62,005 bases of DNA from Acidimicrobiaceae bacterium (GCA_003141095.1 PLKM01000048.1:1318-63322), one strand, 5' to 3'; positions 1 to 9,755 are shown, numbered from the stretch's first letter. Notes: generated from the letters alone by a model not told the origin. Program-made: numbers and translations.

Positions 1-852
1 TTCAAAGTGCTGTGCGCGCCGCTGTTGGCGTATATCGTGGTCGCGATCCTGGTCACCCATCAGTGGGGCCACGTCCTTTCGAACACAGTCGTTCCCCATA
101 TTCAGTTCAACAAGACCTACCTGGCGCTTTTGGTCGCGGTGCTCGGCACGACGATCTCTCCCTATCTCTTCTTCTGGCAAAGTGCTCACCGGATCGAGGA
201 GATGCGCGACGCACCCGAAGGCGGTGCCGAGCCGGTACCACTCAAGCGGCTGAGTCGTCGCCGGGCCAGGAGCAAAGAGCGAACGAGTCGTCTCGATGTG
301 TTTACCGGAATGGCCTTCTCCAATATCGTCATGTTTGCCATCATCGTGGCCACCGCTCAGACGCTCCATATCCATCACGTCACCAACATCCAGAGCGCCG
401 CCCAGGCCGCAAAAGCTCTCCGTCCCTTCGCGGGACGCTTCGCGAGCGCGATTTTTGCCCTTGGATTTATTGGCAGCGGCCTGTTGGCGGTCCCCGTGCT
501 CGCGGCCTCAGGGTCGGTCGGACTTGCGGGCCTGCTCGGCAAGGAATGGGGCTTTAGTCGTTCCATCCGCCAAGCGCCTGTCTTCTACGGCCTTCTCGCC
601 CTAGGTACAGTTGGCGGCACGGCACTTAGCCTCTTGAATGTCAATCCAATCAAACTGCTGGTTTTGGTGGCGGTGATTAACGGTGTGGCCGCTGCACCAT
701 TCCTCTTCGTCGTTATGCGAGTGTCGAGTAGCCAGCGCCTCATGGGCAAAGACGTGAATGGTCTCACCGCCAATATTCTGGGGTGGCTCACGGTCGCAAT
801 CATGGCAGCAGCGGCAATCGCACTATTCGCCACGGGGGGTGTCACTCTATGA
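1..852 (+). CDS. NRAMP-family divalent metal transporter, 3' part
   Basis: The reading frame is open from the window edge, so the N-terminus is missing. About 284 residues remain and contain several membrane segments. The segment GTTISPYLFFWQ, followed by a charged loop and the stretch FIGSGLLAVPVLAAS, is typical of NRAMP/MntH-like proton-coupled Mn/Fe transporters. The gene ends at a TGA and is followed by about 700 bp without a recognisable gene. A decayed paralogue lies at about 13.6-14.75 kb and matches this copy closely over the same two segments. Metal specificity cannot be read because the residues of the first transmembrane helix are outside the window. Confidence 0.88.
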   Translation, partial: FKVLCAPLLAYIVVAILVTHQWGHVLSNTVVPHIQFNKTYLALLVAVLGTTISPYLFFWQSAHRIEEMRDAPEGGAEPVPLKRLSRRRARSKERTSRLDVFTGMAFSNIVMFAIIVATAQTLHIHHVTNIQSAAQAAKALRPFAGRFASAIFALGFIGSGLLAVPVLAASGSVGLAGLLGKEWGFSRSIRQAPVFYGLLALGTVGGTALSLLNVNPIKLLVLVAVINGVAAAPFLFVVMRVSSSQRLMGKDVNGLTANILGWLTVAIMAAAAIALFATGGVTL

Positions 853-1561
853 GTGGAATACAACTCGGCTCGTTTCAAGTTAGGACCAAATCCTCGGAGC
901 AACCTGGAGGCGGTGACTCGAAGTGAGTTCCGCGAGAGGTGAACGGATGACTAGCGTGGATTGTCAGCGTCGGGGTGGACCGGGTCCAAGGCAACGAGCT
1001 CTCACGACGTCGGATTGGTCGGGCTTCGATGAGCAAGTGACGGGATGATTTATACGATTAGGTGGTTTCAAGAACATGCGGATTTGAATCAGTGGACCAA
1101 CGTCCACAATCTGACTAGAGAATCAACTCTTGGTGAGCCTCAGAGTGCCTCCCAACTCTAGGACTGGATCTCGTCTAATGAAAACGCAACGGTCGAAGTG
1201 GGCGAGCAAAATATGTAATCAAAAGAAGCCCTACGTCGTCCCTATTTGCAACAACCAGGATTGTGGCCAGTTCCCCCTTACATGGGCCAACAAAGGTCAA
1301 GATTCGAAGACTCGATTCCTGGGATTCTTACTGATTCGACTCCATCCGTGCCGTGAAGCAATCGATTAACGATCGTCCTCTGCTGCGATAAAGATTGGTG
1401 TCAATGCGTTGCACGAGACACGAATCCCGTCGACCTGCACTGCATTCAGATCAATCCGACGTGAGTCTCCAAAGTCTGATCGATCCCATTCGGGGACTCC
1501 CTGGACGACATCCGCCGAACCCCACCAACGATCAGCAGTAAATCTGTTCGCGCTAACTACT
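853..1561. other. Intergenic stretch without a recognisable gene
   Basis: About 700 bp between the convergent NRAMP and PAP2 genes. Short frames occur on both strands (for example 1130-1369 plus, and a minus frame ending at 1366), but none has a recognisable domain or convincing ribosome site. A small perfect inverted repeat (GTGGAC-CAAC-GTCCAC) lies at about 1092-1107. The region may hold terminators or decayed DNA. Confidence 0.5.
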
Positions 1562-2419
1562 TCAGGAGGAAATCGTCTCCTCAGCAATCTTCGCCGGAGC
1601 GCCGAATCGCAGTTGGTAACCGCCAAAGGCGATAGAGCAAAGCGCGAACCACGCCCACCCCAGCGCCAACCCGCCAAGCACGTCGGTTAGCCAGTGCACA
1701 CCGAGCATCACCCGACAACAGGCAATGCCGGTGGCGAGACCGACGGCGAGACCAGCAAGAAGCGCCCGCATCTTTAGGGGACGCCTTCGACCGATCACCA
1801 GAGCAAATGCCGCCAAGCATGCGGCGGAAGCTACGGCATGGCCGGACGGAAAAGACGAACCGGAGAATCCGGTCAGTTGATCAAAGTTGGGCCGGGCCCG
1901 ACCCACAAGCGATTTGATGACGTTGGCGATAAGGAACTGCCCACCCACGACGAGGGTGAGGAACGTGATTACCGCGACCGATCGCTGGCGTATCGTTTCG
2001 ACGATTGCCACGATGACAGCAAGGGGGACGATGACCAGAGCGCCTCCGAGTTGGGTATAGAACCGTAAGAACCGAGTCGAAAGAGCCGTCGCGTGGTGCG
2101 CTCCGAACAAGCTGGCACTGCGATCAAGTCGCGCGAATCCAGTGTTGGTGTGAATCATGACGAGCACGATGGCTACCGAGGCGGCTCCAGCGACGAACAG
2201 AATGATGACTGCGCTCAAGAGAAGGCCGGTGGCGGAGCCCGGATCAAGCCGTGATCGGGAGAACGCGACGAGTCGCGGGTGTCGGCGAGCCTCGACCTTG
2301 ACCTGTTCAACACTTAAGTGAGGGGCCGTCGTAGCGGCTTGGGGCCATCGGTACGCAATGAGTCCGGCGGCGAGCCCGGGGATAATGACCGTGAGCAGAG
2401 TGATCGAAAGAATCAGCAT
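1562..2419 (-). CDS. PAP2-family membrane phosphatase
   Basis: The 285-residue protein has several hydrophobic segments and the complete three-part PAP2 phosphatase signature: K169...RP176-177, PSGH at 191-194, and R236...H242 followed by TD. Members dephosphorylate phosphatidic acid, phosphatidylglycerophosphate or prenyl diphosphates at the membrane. It is the last gene of a five-gene minus-strand operon and starts 8 bp after the PLD-like gene, with AGGTGA ahead of the ATG. The context suggests phospholipid or undecaprenyl-phosphate recycling. The exact substrate cannot be inferred. Confidence 0.9.
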   Translation of the reverse strand: MLILSITLLTVIIPGLAAGLIAYRWPQAATTAPHLSVEQVKVEARRHPRLVAFSRSRLDPGSATGLLLSAVIILFVAGAASVAIVLVMIHTNTGFARLDRSASLFGAHHATALSTRFLRFYTQLGGALVIVPLAVIVAIVETIRQRSVAVITFLTLVVGGQFLIANVIKSLVGRARPNFDQLTGFSGSSFPSGHAVASAACLAAFALVIGRRRPLKMRALLAGLAVGLATGIACCRVMLGVHWLTDVLGGLALGWAWFALCSIAFGGYQLRFGAPAKIAEETISS

Positions 2420-2427
2420 CGCGTCAC

Positions 2428-3624
2428 CTACGAGACGCCGCGCAGTGGAGCGACGAGTTGTTCTTTGACGCGTTGGAGCAGCGAACGCCGCTTCCAGCGA
2501 CGCGGATCGATTCGGACACTTCGCTCGAGATCACTTTCGAAGTGGCAATCGAGGGTACGCACGACCGATGGATCAAAGATCACCATGTTGATCTCTTCAT
2601 CGAAGCTGAGGGATCGATTGTTGAAATTCGCCGATCCCACGCTTGCGACGTGGCCGTCGACCGTCATGGTCTTGGCGTGCATCATCGAGGGCTGAAAGTT
2701 CCACAGTTCAACACCGGACTCAATCAGGTCCTCGTAGTCCACTTCGGCCGCTAGTTGCACGAAACGTTTGTCAGCGAATGGCCCGGGGAGGAGGATCTGA
2801 ACGTGCACTCCTCGCGCTGCCGCGTCGCAGAGACGCTTGGTGAGATCATCGTCGGGCACGAAGTAGGCGGTCGTGATGCGCAATTGTCGATGGGCTAACT
2901 GCAGCAGCGTCCGAAAAACACTGGCCATATCACTTCCGCCCGTGGCCGACGCGCCGCGCACGCACTGGATCACACTCTGGCCGGGCGCGTACTGAAGTGG
3001 AAAACGATCGAAGTCATCGTCAAAGATAATGCGGTCGGTCTCGGACCAATTGTCGAGAAACGCTGCGCGCAGTCCGTCGACGGCCGGTCCTTCGACTTGG
3101 AAGTGGGTGTCGCGCCATTCGTACTCATTTCGAGCATCGCCTCCCCAGAGGTCTGAAATGCCCACACCACCGGTAAAGGCGACCGACTCGTCGACCACGA
3201 GCACCTTACGGTGCGTGCGGTGGTTGACTTTTCCGAGGCGCATAAGACTCAGAGGACGGAACCATCGCAACTGAACTCCGGCCGCAATCATGTCGTCGAC
3301 GAGATACCTCTCGATTGGTCGCGATCCCCATGCATCCAAGAGCACCCGAACACGTATGCCGGCATTGGCCCGATGACACAGAGCCTCGGCTATCTCGGTG
3401 CCGATCTGGCCCTTCCAGTAGACAAAGGTGAGTAAGTCGATCGTGTGCTCGGCGCCACGAATGGCGCCGAGCATTGCCGGGAAGATCTCGCACCCATTGT
3501 GCAACACCGTCACGCGATTGCCCTCGGTCGCCGGGATCCCCACGACTCCCTCGAGCGTGCGCCTCGATCGGCTGACCTGTTCGTCCCCAGCCAACGCGGA
3601 GCGAAGAGTGTCGTCACTGGTCAT
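2428..3624 (-). CDS. Cardiolipin-synthase-like phospholipase D family protein
   Basis: The 398-residue protein has two HKD motifs: H138-x-K140-x4-D145 and a second HAKTMTVD near the C-terminal third, followed by GSANFNNRS. This is the bacterial cardiolipin synthase/ClsB arrangement. Unlike ClsA there are no N-terminal transmembrane segments, which fits the shorter ClsB/YmdC group. The likely reaction is transphosphatidylation between phosphatidylglycerol or other phospholipids. It overlaps the end of the upstream YihY gene by 11 bp and precedes a PAP2 gene by 8 bp, so it is probably translationally coupled in the lipid operon. Confidence 0.88.
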   Translation of the reverse strand: MTSDDTLRSALAGDEQVSRSRRTLEGVVGIPATEGNRVTVLHNGCEIFPAMLGAIRGAEHTIDLLTFVYWKGQIGTEIAEALCHRANAGIRVRVLLDAWGSRPIERYLVDDMIAAGVQLRWFRPLSLMRLGKVNHRTHRKVLVVDESVAFTGGVGISDLWGGDARNEYEWRDTHFQVEGPAVDGLRAAFLDNWSETDRIIFDDDFDRFPLQYAPGQSVIQCVRGASATGGSDMASVFRTLLQLAHRQLRITTAYFVPDDDLTKRLCDAAARGVHVQILLPGPFADKRFVQLAAEVDYEDLIESGVELWNFQPSMMHAKTMTVDGHVASVGSANFNNRSLSFDEEINMVIFDPSVVRTLDCHFESDLERSVRIDPRRWKRRSLLQRVKEQLVAPLRGVS

Positions 3625-4591
3625 GCGTTACTACCCTTTCTCCAGACGGATCACTAGCGGGATCTGACTCAGTGACCTTCTGCGCGTCCTGCGGCGCCGG
3701 TTCGCCGGTTCTGAGCGCTTCGAGTTGTGCCGCCACGGCGGCGCCGTAAAACAAAGAAATGCTCGACAACAAACTCCAGACCAGCAACGCGATGACTCCC
3801 GCCAGGGGGCCGTACGTCTCGCCAAAAGAAGAACTTGACCCATAGAACAGACCTAAGCCGATCGTGAATAAGCCCCACAAGAACACGGAGATCCCAGAGC
3901 CGAACGCGAGCCACGACAATCTGGGCTGGCGGCGTCGCGGCGACCAACGGAACAACACCGTGACCGCAATCGCTGTCAAACTGACGCCGAAGGGCCAGCG
4001 CACCACTGACCACACCGACGTGAACGCGTGATTGTGAATGGAGAAAAATAGATCCCTGCCGAAGGCCAAGGTCACGAAGGACGCCGCGACGAGAGTGCCA
4101 ACACTCAGCGCGAATAACAACCCAAGTCCGTACTTCTTCAGTGTGGGGCGATCCTGCTCGACCCCGTAGATGCGATTGAGCCCGCGTTCGAGTTGGCCCA
4201 TCGCCGTGGTTCCTACCACGAGCGCGCCAATCACACCAAAGAGAAGTGCGCCGTAGTGATGTCCTGCGGCGACGCGGTGGGCCTGAGTCACGGCGGTCGT
4301 CAGTACGTCGCCGGCCGGTCCGGGAACGGTTCGGCGCACTGTGGCGTCGATGGCCGCGCTGACGCCGCCCTTGTGCAACACGCTCGCGAGCCCGACAATG
4401 CCAATCAATCCTTCAATGGCGACGAGCGAGATCATAAATGCCAAGGAACGAGCGTGACTGAATCCATCTGCTACGCGCATCCGCTTAAAGGCGTCCTTCG
4501 CGAGGCGAACCCAACCGGTGCGCTTCAGCACCGACCACGCGTCGTCCCCGGTCAGACCACGAGTCTCAGGAACGAGTGTGGCGCTACTCAT
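3614..4591 (-). CDS. YihY/BrkB family inner-membrane protein
   Basis: The 325-residue protein has about six hydrophobic segments and the YihY/BrkB pattern of a long first helix, a central GTTAMGQLERGLNRIYGV region and a YGPLAGVIALLVWSLLSS segment near the C-terminus. The function of this family is unsettled. Despite old labels it is not RNase BN. It lies in the middle of the lipid operon, overlapping the kinase gene before it by 4 bp (ATGA) and the PLD gene after it by 11 bp. The operon context suggests a role in phospholipid handling or transport, which is inference only. Confidence 0.88.
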   Translation of the reverse strand: MSSATLVPETRGLTGDDAWSVLKRTGWVRLAKDAFKRMRVADGFSHARSLAFMISLVAIEGLIGIVGLASVLHKGGVSAAIDATVRRTVPGPAGDVLTTAVTQAHRVAAGHHYGALLFGVIGALVVGTTAMGQLERGLNRIYGVEQDRPTLKKYGLGLLFALSVGTLVAASFVTLAFGRDLFFSIHNHAFTSVWSVVRWPFGVSLTAIAVTVLFRWSPRRRQPRLSWLAFGSGISVFLWGLFTIGLGLFYGSSSSFGETYGPLAGVIALLVWSLLSSISLFYGAAVAAQLEALRTGEPAPQDAQKVTESDPASDPSGERVVTHDQ

Positions 4592-5475
4592 TCATTCTCT
4601 TTTTTTGGCACGCACACCGTGATTGCACCGGGTTCCACGCTCGCTCGAAACTTCTTCTTTGCCTTTCGGGCGCCCCCGTCTAGTTCGTACGTCGTGGGCC
4701 GATCGAGTTTGATGTCCACCTTGCGCCCTCGGCCCATTTGAGTGAGTGGCGAGTGTTTGGCGTCCTCGATGACTAGTCGACTGAGCACGCGCGCCCACTG
4801 CAGTGCGTTATCCGCTGTGACCACGCCGACCTCGAGCAGTCCGTCATCGGGTTGAGCATCGGGAAAGGCGACGATGCCGGCCGCCAGCGTACCCATCTGG
4901 CCGAGCAAGACGCAACTCGCCTTACCTTTGAACCACTGTTCTCCGTCGATCTCGATGCGGACCTTGCGACTCGTCATGTGCGTGGCGCGCACGCCGGTCC
5001 ACACGTAGGCCAAGCGGCCGAAGTGGCCCTTCAGGTCACCGTCGGCGTCGCGCATCATGATCGCGTCAAAACCAACGCCCGCCATCACCGCGAAGCGCTC
5101 GCCGTTCAAGACCCCGACGTCCAAGCGGCGCCGGCCGCCGTAGAGGCCGACATCGACGGCCGCATTCAGATCGATGGGAACTCCCAAATTGTTCGCCAAC
5201 AAGTTCGCGGTGCCCGCTGGCAAGATCGCTAGGCTCACGGTTTTCCCGGCTACGGCGTCGACGCAACGCTGGATGGTGCCGTCACCACCCCAAACGAAGA
5301 GTAGGTCCACTCCGTCGGCCACCGCTTGACGCGCTCGTGCGGGCGCATCACGACTCTTGGCCACCTCGTACCAGAGAGGATCGGGAAAGCCTCGGTCGGC
5401 CAGGACCTGTCGCAGCTCCACTAAACCACCGCCGAGCGTCTTGTTCTTATGGGCAACGACGGCGACCGACGTCAC
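4588..5475 (-). CDS. Diacylglycerol-kinase-like lipid kinase
   Basis: The 295-residue protein has the DAGK catalytic fold. The nucleotide-binding GGDGT motif is at 63-67, followed by AGTANLLANNLGVP and a C-terminal beta-sandwich. YegS/DgkB-type enzymes phosphorylate diacylglycerol or related lipids using ATP. Its start overlaps the stop of the upstream PAP2 gene (ATGA) and its stop overlaps the YihY start. A kinase next to two PAP2 phosphatases suggests a lipid phosphorylation/dephosphorylation cycle. Confidence 0.9.
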   Translation of the reverse strand: MTSVAVVAHKNKTLGGGLVELRQVLADRGFPDPLWYEVAKSRDAPARARQAVADGVDLLFVWGGDGTIQRCVDAVAGKTVSLAILPAGTANLLANNLGVPIDLNAAVDVGLYGGRRRLDVGVLNGERFAVMAGVGFDAIMMRDADGDLKGHFGRLAYVWTGVRATHMTSRKVRIEIDGEQWFKGKASCVLLGQMGTLAAGIVAFPDAQPDDGLLEVGVVTADNALQWARVLSRLVIEDAKHSPLTQMGRGRKVDIKLDRPTTYELDGGARKAKKKFRASVEPGAITVCVPKKENE

Positions 5476-6326
5476 TGCGACGCCTGGTCGAGTCGGGCTG
5501 CGCCCTCGGCTGAGATCTGTTTCTCCGCAGCATCAGATGTGGCGGAACGATTGACGCCGGCCACTCGAATGATGAAGACACCAGCCACGAGAGACCCAAT
5601 ACCCAACAGCAAACCGGCCATGACGTCCGTCGGGTAGTGCTCACCGCGATAGACCCGAGACAAGCCAACGGCCACCGTCAAGACAATCGCGAGAATCCAC
5701 ATCACAACGCGAGGCCACCACCGAGTGGTCGCCACCATAACTATCACCGCGATGCCGCCGTAAAGAACAATGGTGGCTGCCGTGTGACCCGAAGGAAAGC
5801 TGTACGTCGAGGGTGTTCCCCCCAAATGACTCACGGCCGGACGAGGCCTTGCGACGATTTTGTTCGCCGTGATGAAGACAGAGAGCTCGATGGCCAGACC
5901 GGCGACGAGCAGGAACGCAGTGCGTCCCCATCGTCGAACGAGAAGCACAACAGTAACGATCGCGGCAACACCGGCTACTTCGAACGTGTCGGCCATGTCG
6001 GTCAGGTCGCCGGTGATCCGATTCCACTGAGTGCTGCGATGCCTGTCGAACCACTGACTGACGTGGTGGTCCCACACGCCGATAGAGCCACGCTCGAGAA
6101 CGTGGGTAATTAAGAGACCCAATGCGGTAATGAATATTCCCAATACGGCGAACGAGGCAATCACCGCAATGGCGATGGCAATACTTTCATGCCCTCGAGC
6201 AACACGTCTTGCCAGGCGATTCGCCGGTCCGTCGACCGACGGATTGAGAAAAGCACTTCGCCTACTGCTATCACCGTTGTCCCTCGGCACAATTGAACCG
6301 GCACCCTTCACACTCATGTCGGTCAT
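5472..6326 (-). CDS. PAP2-family membrane phosphatase, first gene of lipid operon
   Basis: The start chosen is the ATG at 6326 (MTDMSVKG), because GGGAGGG lies about 5 bp upstream. A longer frame to 6386 exists but has no better ribosome site. The protein is about 284 residues with a hydrophobic helix after a 50-residue N-terminal tail and several later membrane segments. The PAP2 signature is complete: KIVARPRP, FPSGHT and SRVYRGEHYPTD. The gene heads the operon running down to 1562, so the promoter should lie in 6327-6980. Confidence 0.9.
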   Translation of the reverse strand: MTDMSVKGAGSIVPRDNGDSSRRSAFLNPSVDGPANRLARRVARGHESIAIAIAVIASFAVLGIFITALGLLITHVLERGSIGVWDHHVSQWFDRHRSTQWNRITGDLTDMADTFEVAGVAAIVTVVLLVRRWGRTAFLLVAGLAIELSVFITANKIVARPRPAVSHLGGTPSTYSFPSGHTAATIVLYGGIAVIVMVATTRWWPRVVMWILAIVLTVAVGLSRVYRGEHYPTDVMAGLLLGIGSLVAGVFIIRVAGVNRSATSDAAEKQISAEGAARLDQASQ

Positions 6327-6982
6327 CGACACCCTCCCGTCCGAAGTAGGAACAATGTCTGGTCGAACGACGTTGCCCGTGAGCACGAGCGACTCTTCGG
6401 GTGAGCCTCACCTGACGCGCCCACGTACATCGTGCGTCGCGCACCATCGGACTGATGCTTAACGCCCATCCTGGTGGCCTTTTCCTCAACGGTGTCGGGT
6501 TTGACGCTACGACCTAAGGTGACGAGCGCGCCATCCACGAGGCCTCTCGCGGCGATTGTGCTGACGCCAAGGTCCGTTCTAATCTTGCCCACTCCCGATA
6601 CCTCTCTCCTGTCGACTTGGCCATCGGCCAAGACAGAAGGAAACGATGTCTAGGTACCTTCGTAATCACTATAGATCTCGGCTCACCGTTCGATCAGAGA
6701 ACGATAGAACCACGTAGTTTTGGCCTTCAGGTGAAGTCGCGTGACGAATTCGAGTCCCGTCCCATTCGACGTGTCTTTTTACCCAGCCGTGTCTCGCGCC
6801 TCACCGGTACAAAGACTGTGGACCGAGTCCAAAAGGTGTCCACATCGCTGCCAGTTGCAGAACGCCGATGTGTGAAGACGAACCGAAGCCCATGGTCGGC
6901 CTTCGACCTCGGGGCAACGATCAAGCGCGAGGGGTCGGCCTCAACTAGGTGGCCGGTTCGAGCGTCACGCGGACGCGAATCA
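6327..6982. other. Intergenic region upstream of the lipid operon
   Basis: About 650 bp separate the second PLD-like gene from the lipid operon. A 102-codon minus-strand frame (6323-6631) runs into the operon's first gene but shows no known domain. It is listed here as leader DNA rather than a gene. No clear sigma-70 promoter could be fixed by eye. Confidence 0.45.
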
Positions 6983-8593
6983 TCAGAAACGACGCCGTAG
7001 CCGCAATTTGAGCGGGCGACCGTCGGGATCGAAAATCAACCGGTAGACAAGGCCGGCCCAACGCTGACTACCGATTGAAACCGGATCGATTGCGTGCGAT
7101 CGAATCCGACTCGGTGGACGGTGCCCTTGGCCGAGGCTCGACCGCCATCCTTCGAGTTCGTTGGCGGTCTCTTGCCAAAGAACATCACTGTGGGCCAAAT
7201 TCAAGAGCTCCGGGTCATCGGGCGATCGTCCGAGGTGCTCAGCCCAGAGTGACAGCCGCAACGCGCGCGCGAACTTGCGGCTTCCGTCACCGAGTCCGCC
7301 CGGATCAAGAGGTATCCGGTCGTCGAGTTCACTGTCAATCACGGCACAGGAGAGTTCCGAGTCATGGGTCCACGAGCGGCGATTAAGGTTGTCCGATCCG
7401 ACAGTCGCCCATACGTCATCGATGACACAAACCTTGGCGTGGACGTAGATGGGAGTGCCGATTTCGTTCTCTATGTCGTAGATTCCGACTCGCGTACCGC
7501 CGGCATTTTTAACGATGGCGAGGGCCCGCGCTTGAGCGAGCCTGCTCGGAGGACCCGACAACTTGCCATCCTTGTCCGGGTATCGCGGAACGACGGCGAT
7601 AACTTGCAGTCCCGGTTGTCGACGCAACGTCTTGGCGAGTAGCCGCGCAATTTCAACGGACCAGAAGTATTGGTCTTCGATGTAGATCAGGCTGCGCGCC
7701 CTCTTAATCGCCTTCGCGAACGCTCGTGCGACGCTTCGCTCGCCATCGGGCGCGAACGGATATTTGGGGCGTCTTGAAGGATAGGTCCGAAGCACTTGAA
7801 CGGCGTGTCCGCCCAGCGTCGACGGGTCGCCCAGGCGCTCGGGAAGTGGACGAGCGACGCGATCCCGCGACATCACTCGCGAGAGTATTGCTCTTAGTCG
7901 GCCAGCGTGATTAAGCGGGGTGGGATCCTCCCATCGTTCCCGGAAGGTGAGATCGAGTTCGGTAACGGCTGGTCCACGGATTTCCAACTGGACATCGTGC
8001 CAGGGAGGGCGACGGCCGAAACGCGGGTCTAACTTGACAACCTGATGATCTCCTCGGTGGTCGGTGTCATCTCGGCGACCATGGCTGAGGTCGATACCCC
8101 CGATGAACGCAACATCTCGATCAAGAAAAGAGGGATGGCGGATAAGGACCATCTTTTGGTGGTGTGATCCGCCGCGGCGCACTCGTTCATCAAGCAGAAC
8201 TTCACCGCCCGCCTCGGTCACCTCGACGGCGAGGCGTCGATTCTCTTTCGAACTAAACGCGAAACGGTCGCTGTGCGAACGCCAGAGCAACCCGCGAACG
8301 TCGACTCCTCGTTGACATGCGTTTGCCAAGAGGGCCACAATGGATATACCTTCACCGGACACGCGTTCGTCCGCGTCTCCTCGCCAATCGGTAAAGCGAA
8401 CTTCGTCGTGAGGCTCGAGTCTCGAGATGACTTCTGCCAGACTGGTGAAATACGAAACCCCATCGATATGGAACGCAACGTGGTTGCCCTCGGTCCACGC
8501 AACGTCCCCCGACTGATGCGAGTCAATCTCGGTCATTGGGTTGCCCCGCTCTTCCGAGGTCAGAAACCAGTCGTCAAGGCGCATCACAAGCAA
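6983..8593 (-). CDS. Phospholipase D-like protein with one altered HKD motif
   Basis: The protein has up to 536 residues and two PLD half-sites. The second is canonical (YVHAKVCVID...GSDNLNRRS). The first is HHQKMVLIR, in which the usual Asp of HxKxxxxD is replaced by Arg, with an insertion before FIGGIDLSHGR. The layout resembles long bacterial PLDs related to eukaryotic PLD rather than ClsB. It may hydrolyse phospholipids, but activity with the altered site is uncertain. The start is unclear: TTG at 8593, ATG at 8584 and ATG at 8536 (MTEIDS) are all in frame, and none has a strong ribosome site. It is transcribed alone. Confidence 0.82.
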   Translation of the reverse strand: MLVMRLDDWFLTSEERGNPMTEIDSHQSGDVAWTEGNHVAFHIDGVSYFTSLAEVISRLEPHDEVRFTDWRGDADERVSGEGISIVALLANACQRGVDVRGLLWRSHSDRFAFSSKENRRLAVEVTEAGGEVLLDERVRRGGSHHQKMVLIRHPSFLDRDVAFIGGIDLSHGRRDDTDHRGDHQVVKLDPRFGRRPPWHDVQLEIRGPAVTELDLTFRERWEDPTPLNHAGRLRAILSRVMSRDRVARPLPERLGDPSTLGGHAVQVLRTYPSRRPKYPFAPDGERSVARAFAKAIKRARSLIYIEDQYFWSVEIARLLAKTLRRQPGLQVIAVVPRYPDKDGKLSGPPSRLAQARALAIVKNAGGTRVGIYDIENEIGTPIYVHAKVCVIDDVWATVGSDNLNRRSWTHDSELSCAVIDSELDDRIPLDPGGLGDGSRKFARALRLSLWAEHLGRSPDDPELLNLAHSDVLWQETANELEGWRSSLGQGHRPPSRIRSHAIDPVSIGSQRWAGLVYRLIFDPDGRPLKLRLRRRF

Positions 8594-8918
8594 CGTACTA
8601 CGTGCATTGCGATCGCTTAGGACCGCAACGCATCAACTGTGATGTCTGCGCGAGCGGTCGCTTTTGTTAACTTCAACGAGAAACTTTAGAGCACTCGACA
8701 GGGATCGAATGTGCGCTCGGTCCTTGTTAACGTCCAGAGCACGGCCTTACCACCGATATTGCCTCTTCTAGAGAAGAATGCAATTGAAAGTGTTGGCCGA
8801 AGACAGTCGCACGCAGTGTCAACGTCAAGGCGCTAAATAGCCTTGGTCCTGATTCAACGCGGAAATCAATCGGCCAGTTCAATTCTGACGAAAAATGAAG
8901 TGTGCGATGTTTCGGCGC
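8594..8918. other. Intergenic stretch, no gene seen
   Basis: About 325 bp between the PLD-like gene and the GAF-ANTAR pair, lower in GC than its neighbours. No coding frame with a recognisable domain and no RNA gene was seen on either strand. Confidence 0.5.
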
Positions 8919-9677
8919 CTATTGTCCGTTGCCCACGAGACTCGCGGGCGCTCGCGGAAGATCGAGTTCTTCGATAGAAACGGATCCTTCGACGACTGAA
9001 ATGGCCACCAAGGTCAGTCCGAGGTTGTGGTTGCGTGCGTGGGCGCGGAGTCGGGAAAACGCCTGATCCATATCACAGGTGGTCGCTTGACTGATCTTTC
9101 CCTTGGCCTGCTCGATGATGACTCGACTATTGAGCGCGTTGCTCAACTGGTTGTTCAGCAGTATGGAGTCCAGCGAGGAACGGTGCTGGAGAATGGCGAT
9201 GGTAGCGACGTCCGCGAGTCCCTGCGCAACAACAACGTCTTCGACGTCAAGGCTCCCTTCGGTCGAGCGGAAGAGGTTCAAGGCACCAATGGTGCGGCCG
9301 CGCAATCGCATGGGAAGGCAATGCACCGACCGAAAGCCGTGCTGCAGGGCGCAGGGAGAGAACGTGGGCCAGCGTGCAACGGAATTAGTGAGGTCGTGGT
9401 TGACAATGGCGTCGCCGGTATTGAAGCAGTCCACGCACGGACCCTCGTCCGCCTGGATTTGGAAGAGCTCCAGGACGCGCATGGACTCGTTGGATGACGC
9501 GACGAACTGCAGTTCGCCGGCGGGCGAAGCCAGCATGACACCAGCGGCGTCGACGTCGATTGTCTGGACACAGCGAAGGCTGAGGACGGTGAGGACGTCG
9601 ATGACGTCGAAATCATCGACGAGATTGTCGGCGAGTTCGACCAGGGTGGCAATCAACAAGGACTCTCTATCCATCAC
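8919..9677 (-). CDS. GAF-ANTAR domain regulator
   Basis: The 252-residue protein has an N-terminal GAF sensory domain (about 10-160, including VDAAGVML and HCLPMRLRGRTIGALNLF). It is followed by an ANTAR RNA-binding domain (about 180-240: VIIEQAKGKISQ...AFSRLRAHARNHN). Soluble GAF-ANTAR proteins in actinomycetes act as RNA-binding antiterminators or regulators that respond to a ligand or signal. It lies 78 bp downstream of a second gene of the same architecture, probably in one transcript. No sensor kinase is nearby. Confidence 0.88.
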   Translation of the reverse strand: MMDRESLLIATLVELADNLVDDFDVIDVLTVLSLRCVQTIDVDAAGVMLASPAGELQFVASSNESMRVLELFQIQADEGPCVDCFNTGDAIVNHDLTNSVARWPTFSPCALQHGFRSVHCLPMRLRGRTIGALNLFRSTEGSLDVEDVVVAQGLADVATIAILQHRSSLDSILLNNQLSNALNSRVIIEQAKGKISQATTCDMDQAFSRLRAHARNHNLGLTLVAISVVEGSVSIEELDLPRAPASLVGNGQ

Positions 9678-9755
9678 TACACCTGTCTTTCGATCTTGAC
9701 AAAGATTGCCATCGACAAAAGGTCCGATTCGAAGATGTCCAGAATGTTACTTGTT

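Noticed and set aside
1130..1369. 79-codon plus-strand frame
   Set aside because: No recognisable domain, mixed composition and no convincing ribosome site; probably chance in intergenic DNA.
6323..6631. 102-codon minus-strand frame before the PAP2 gene
   Set aside because: It overlaps the start region of the operon's first gene in another frame and matches no family.
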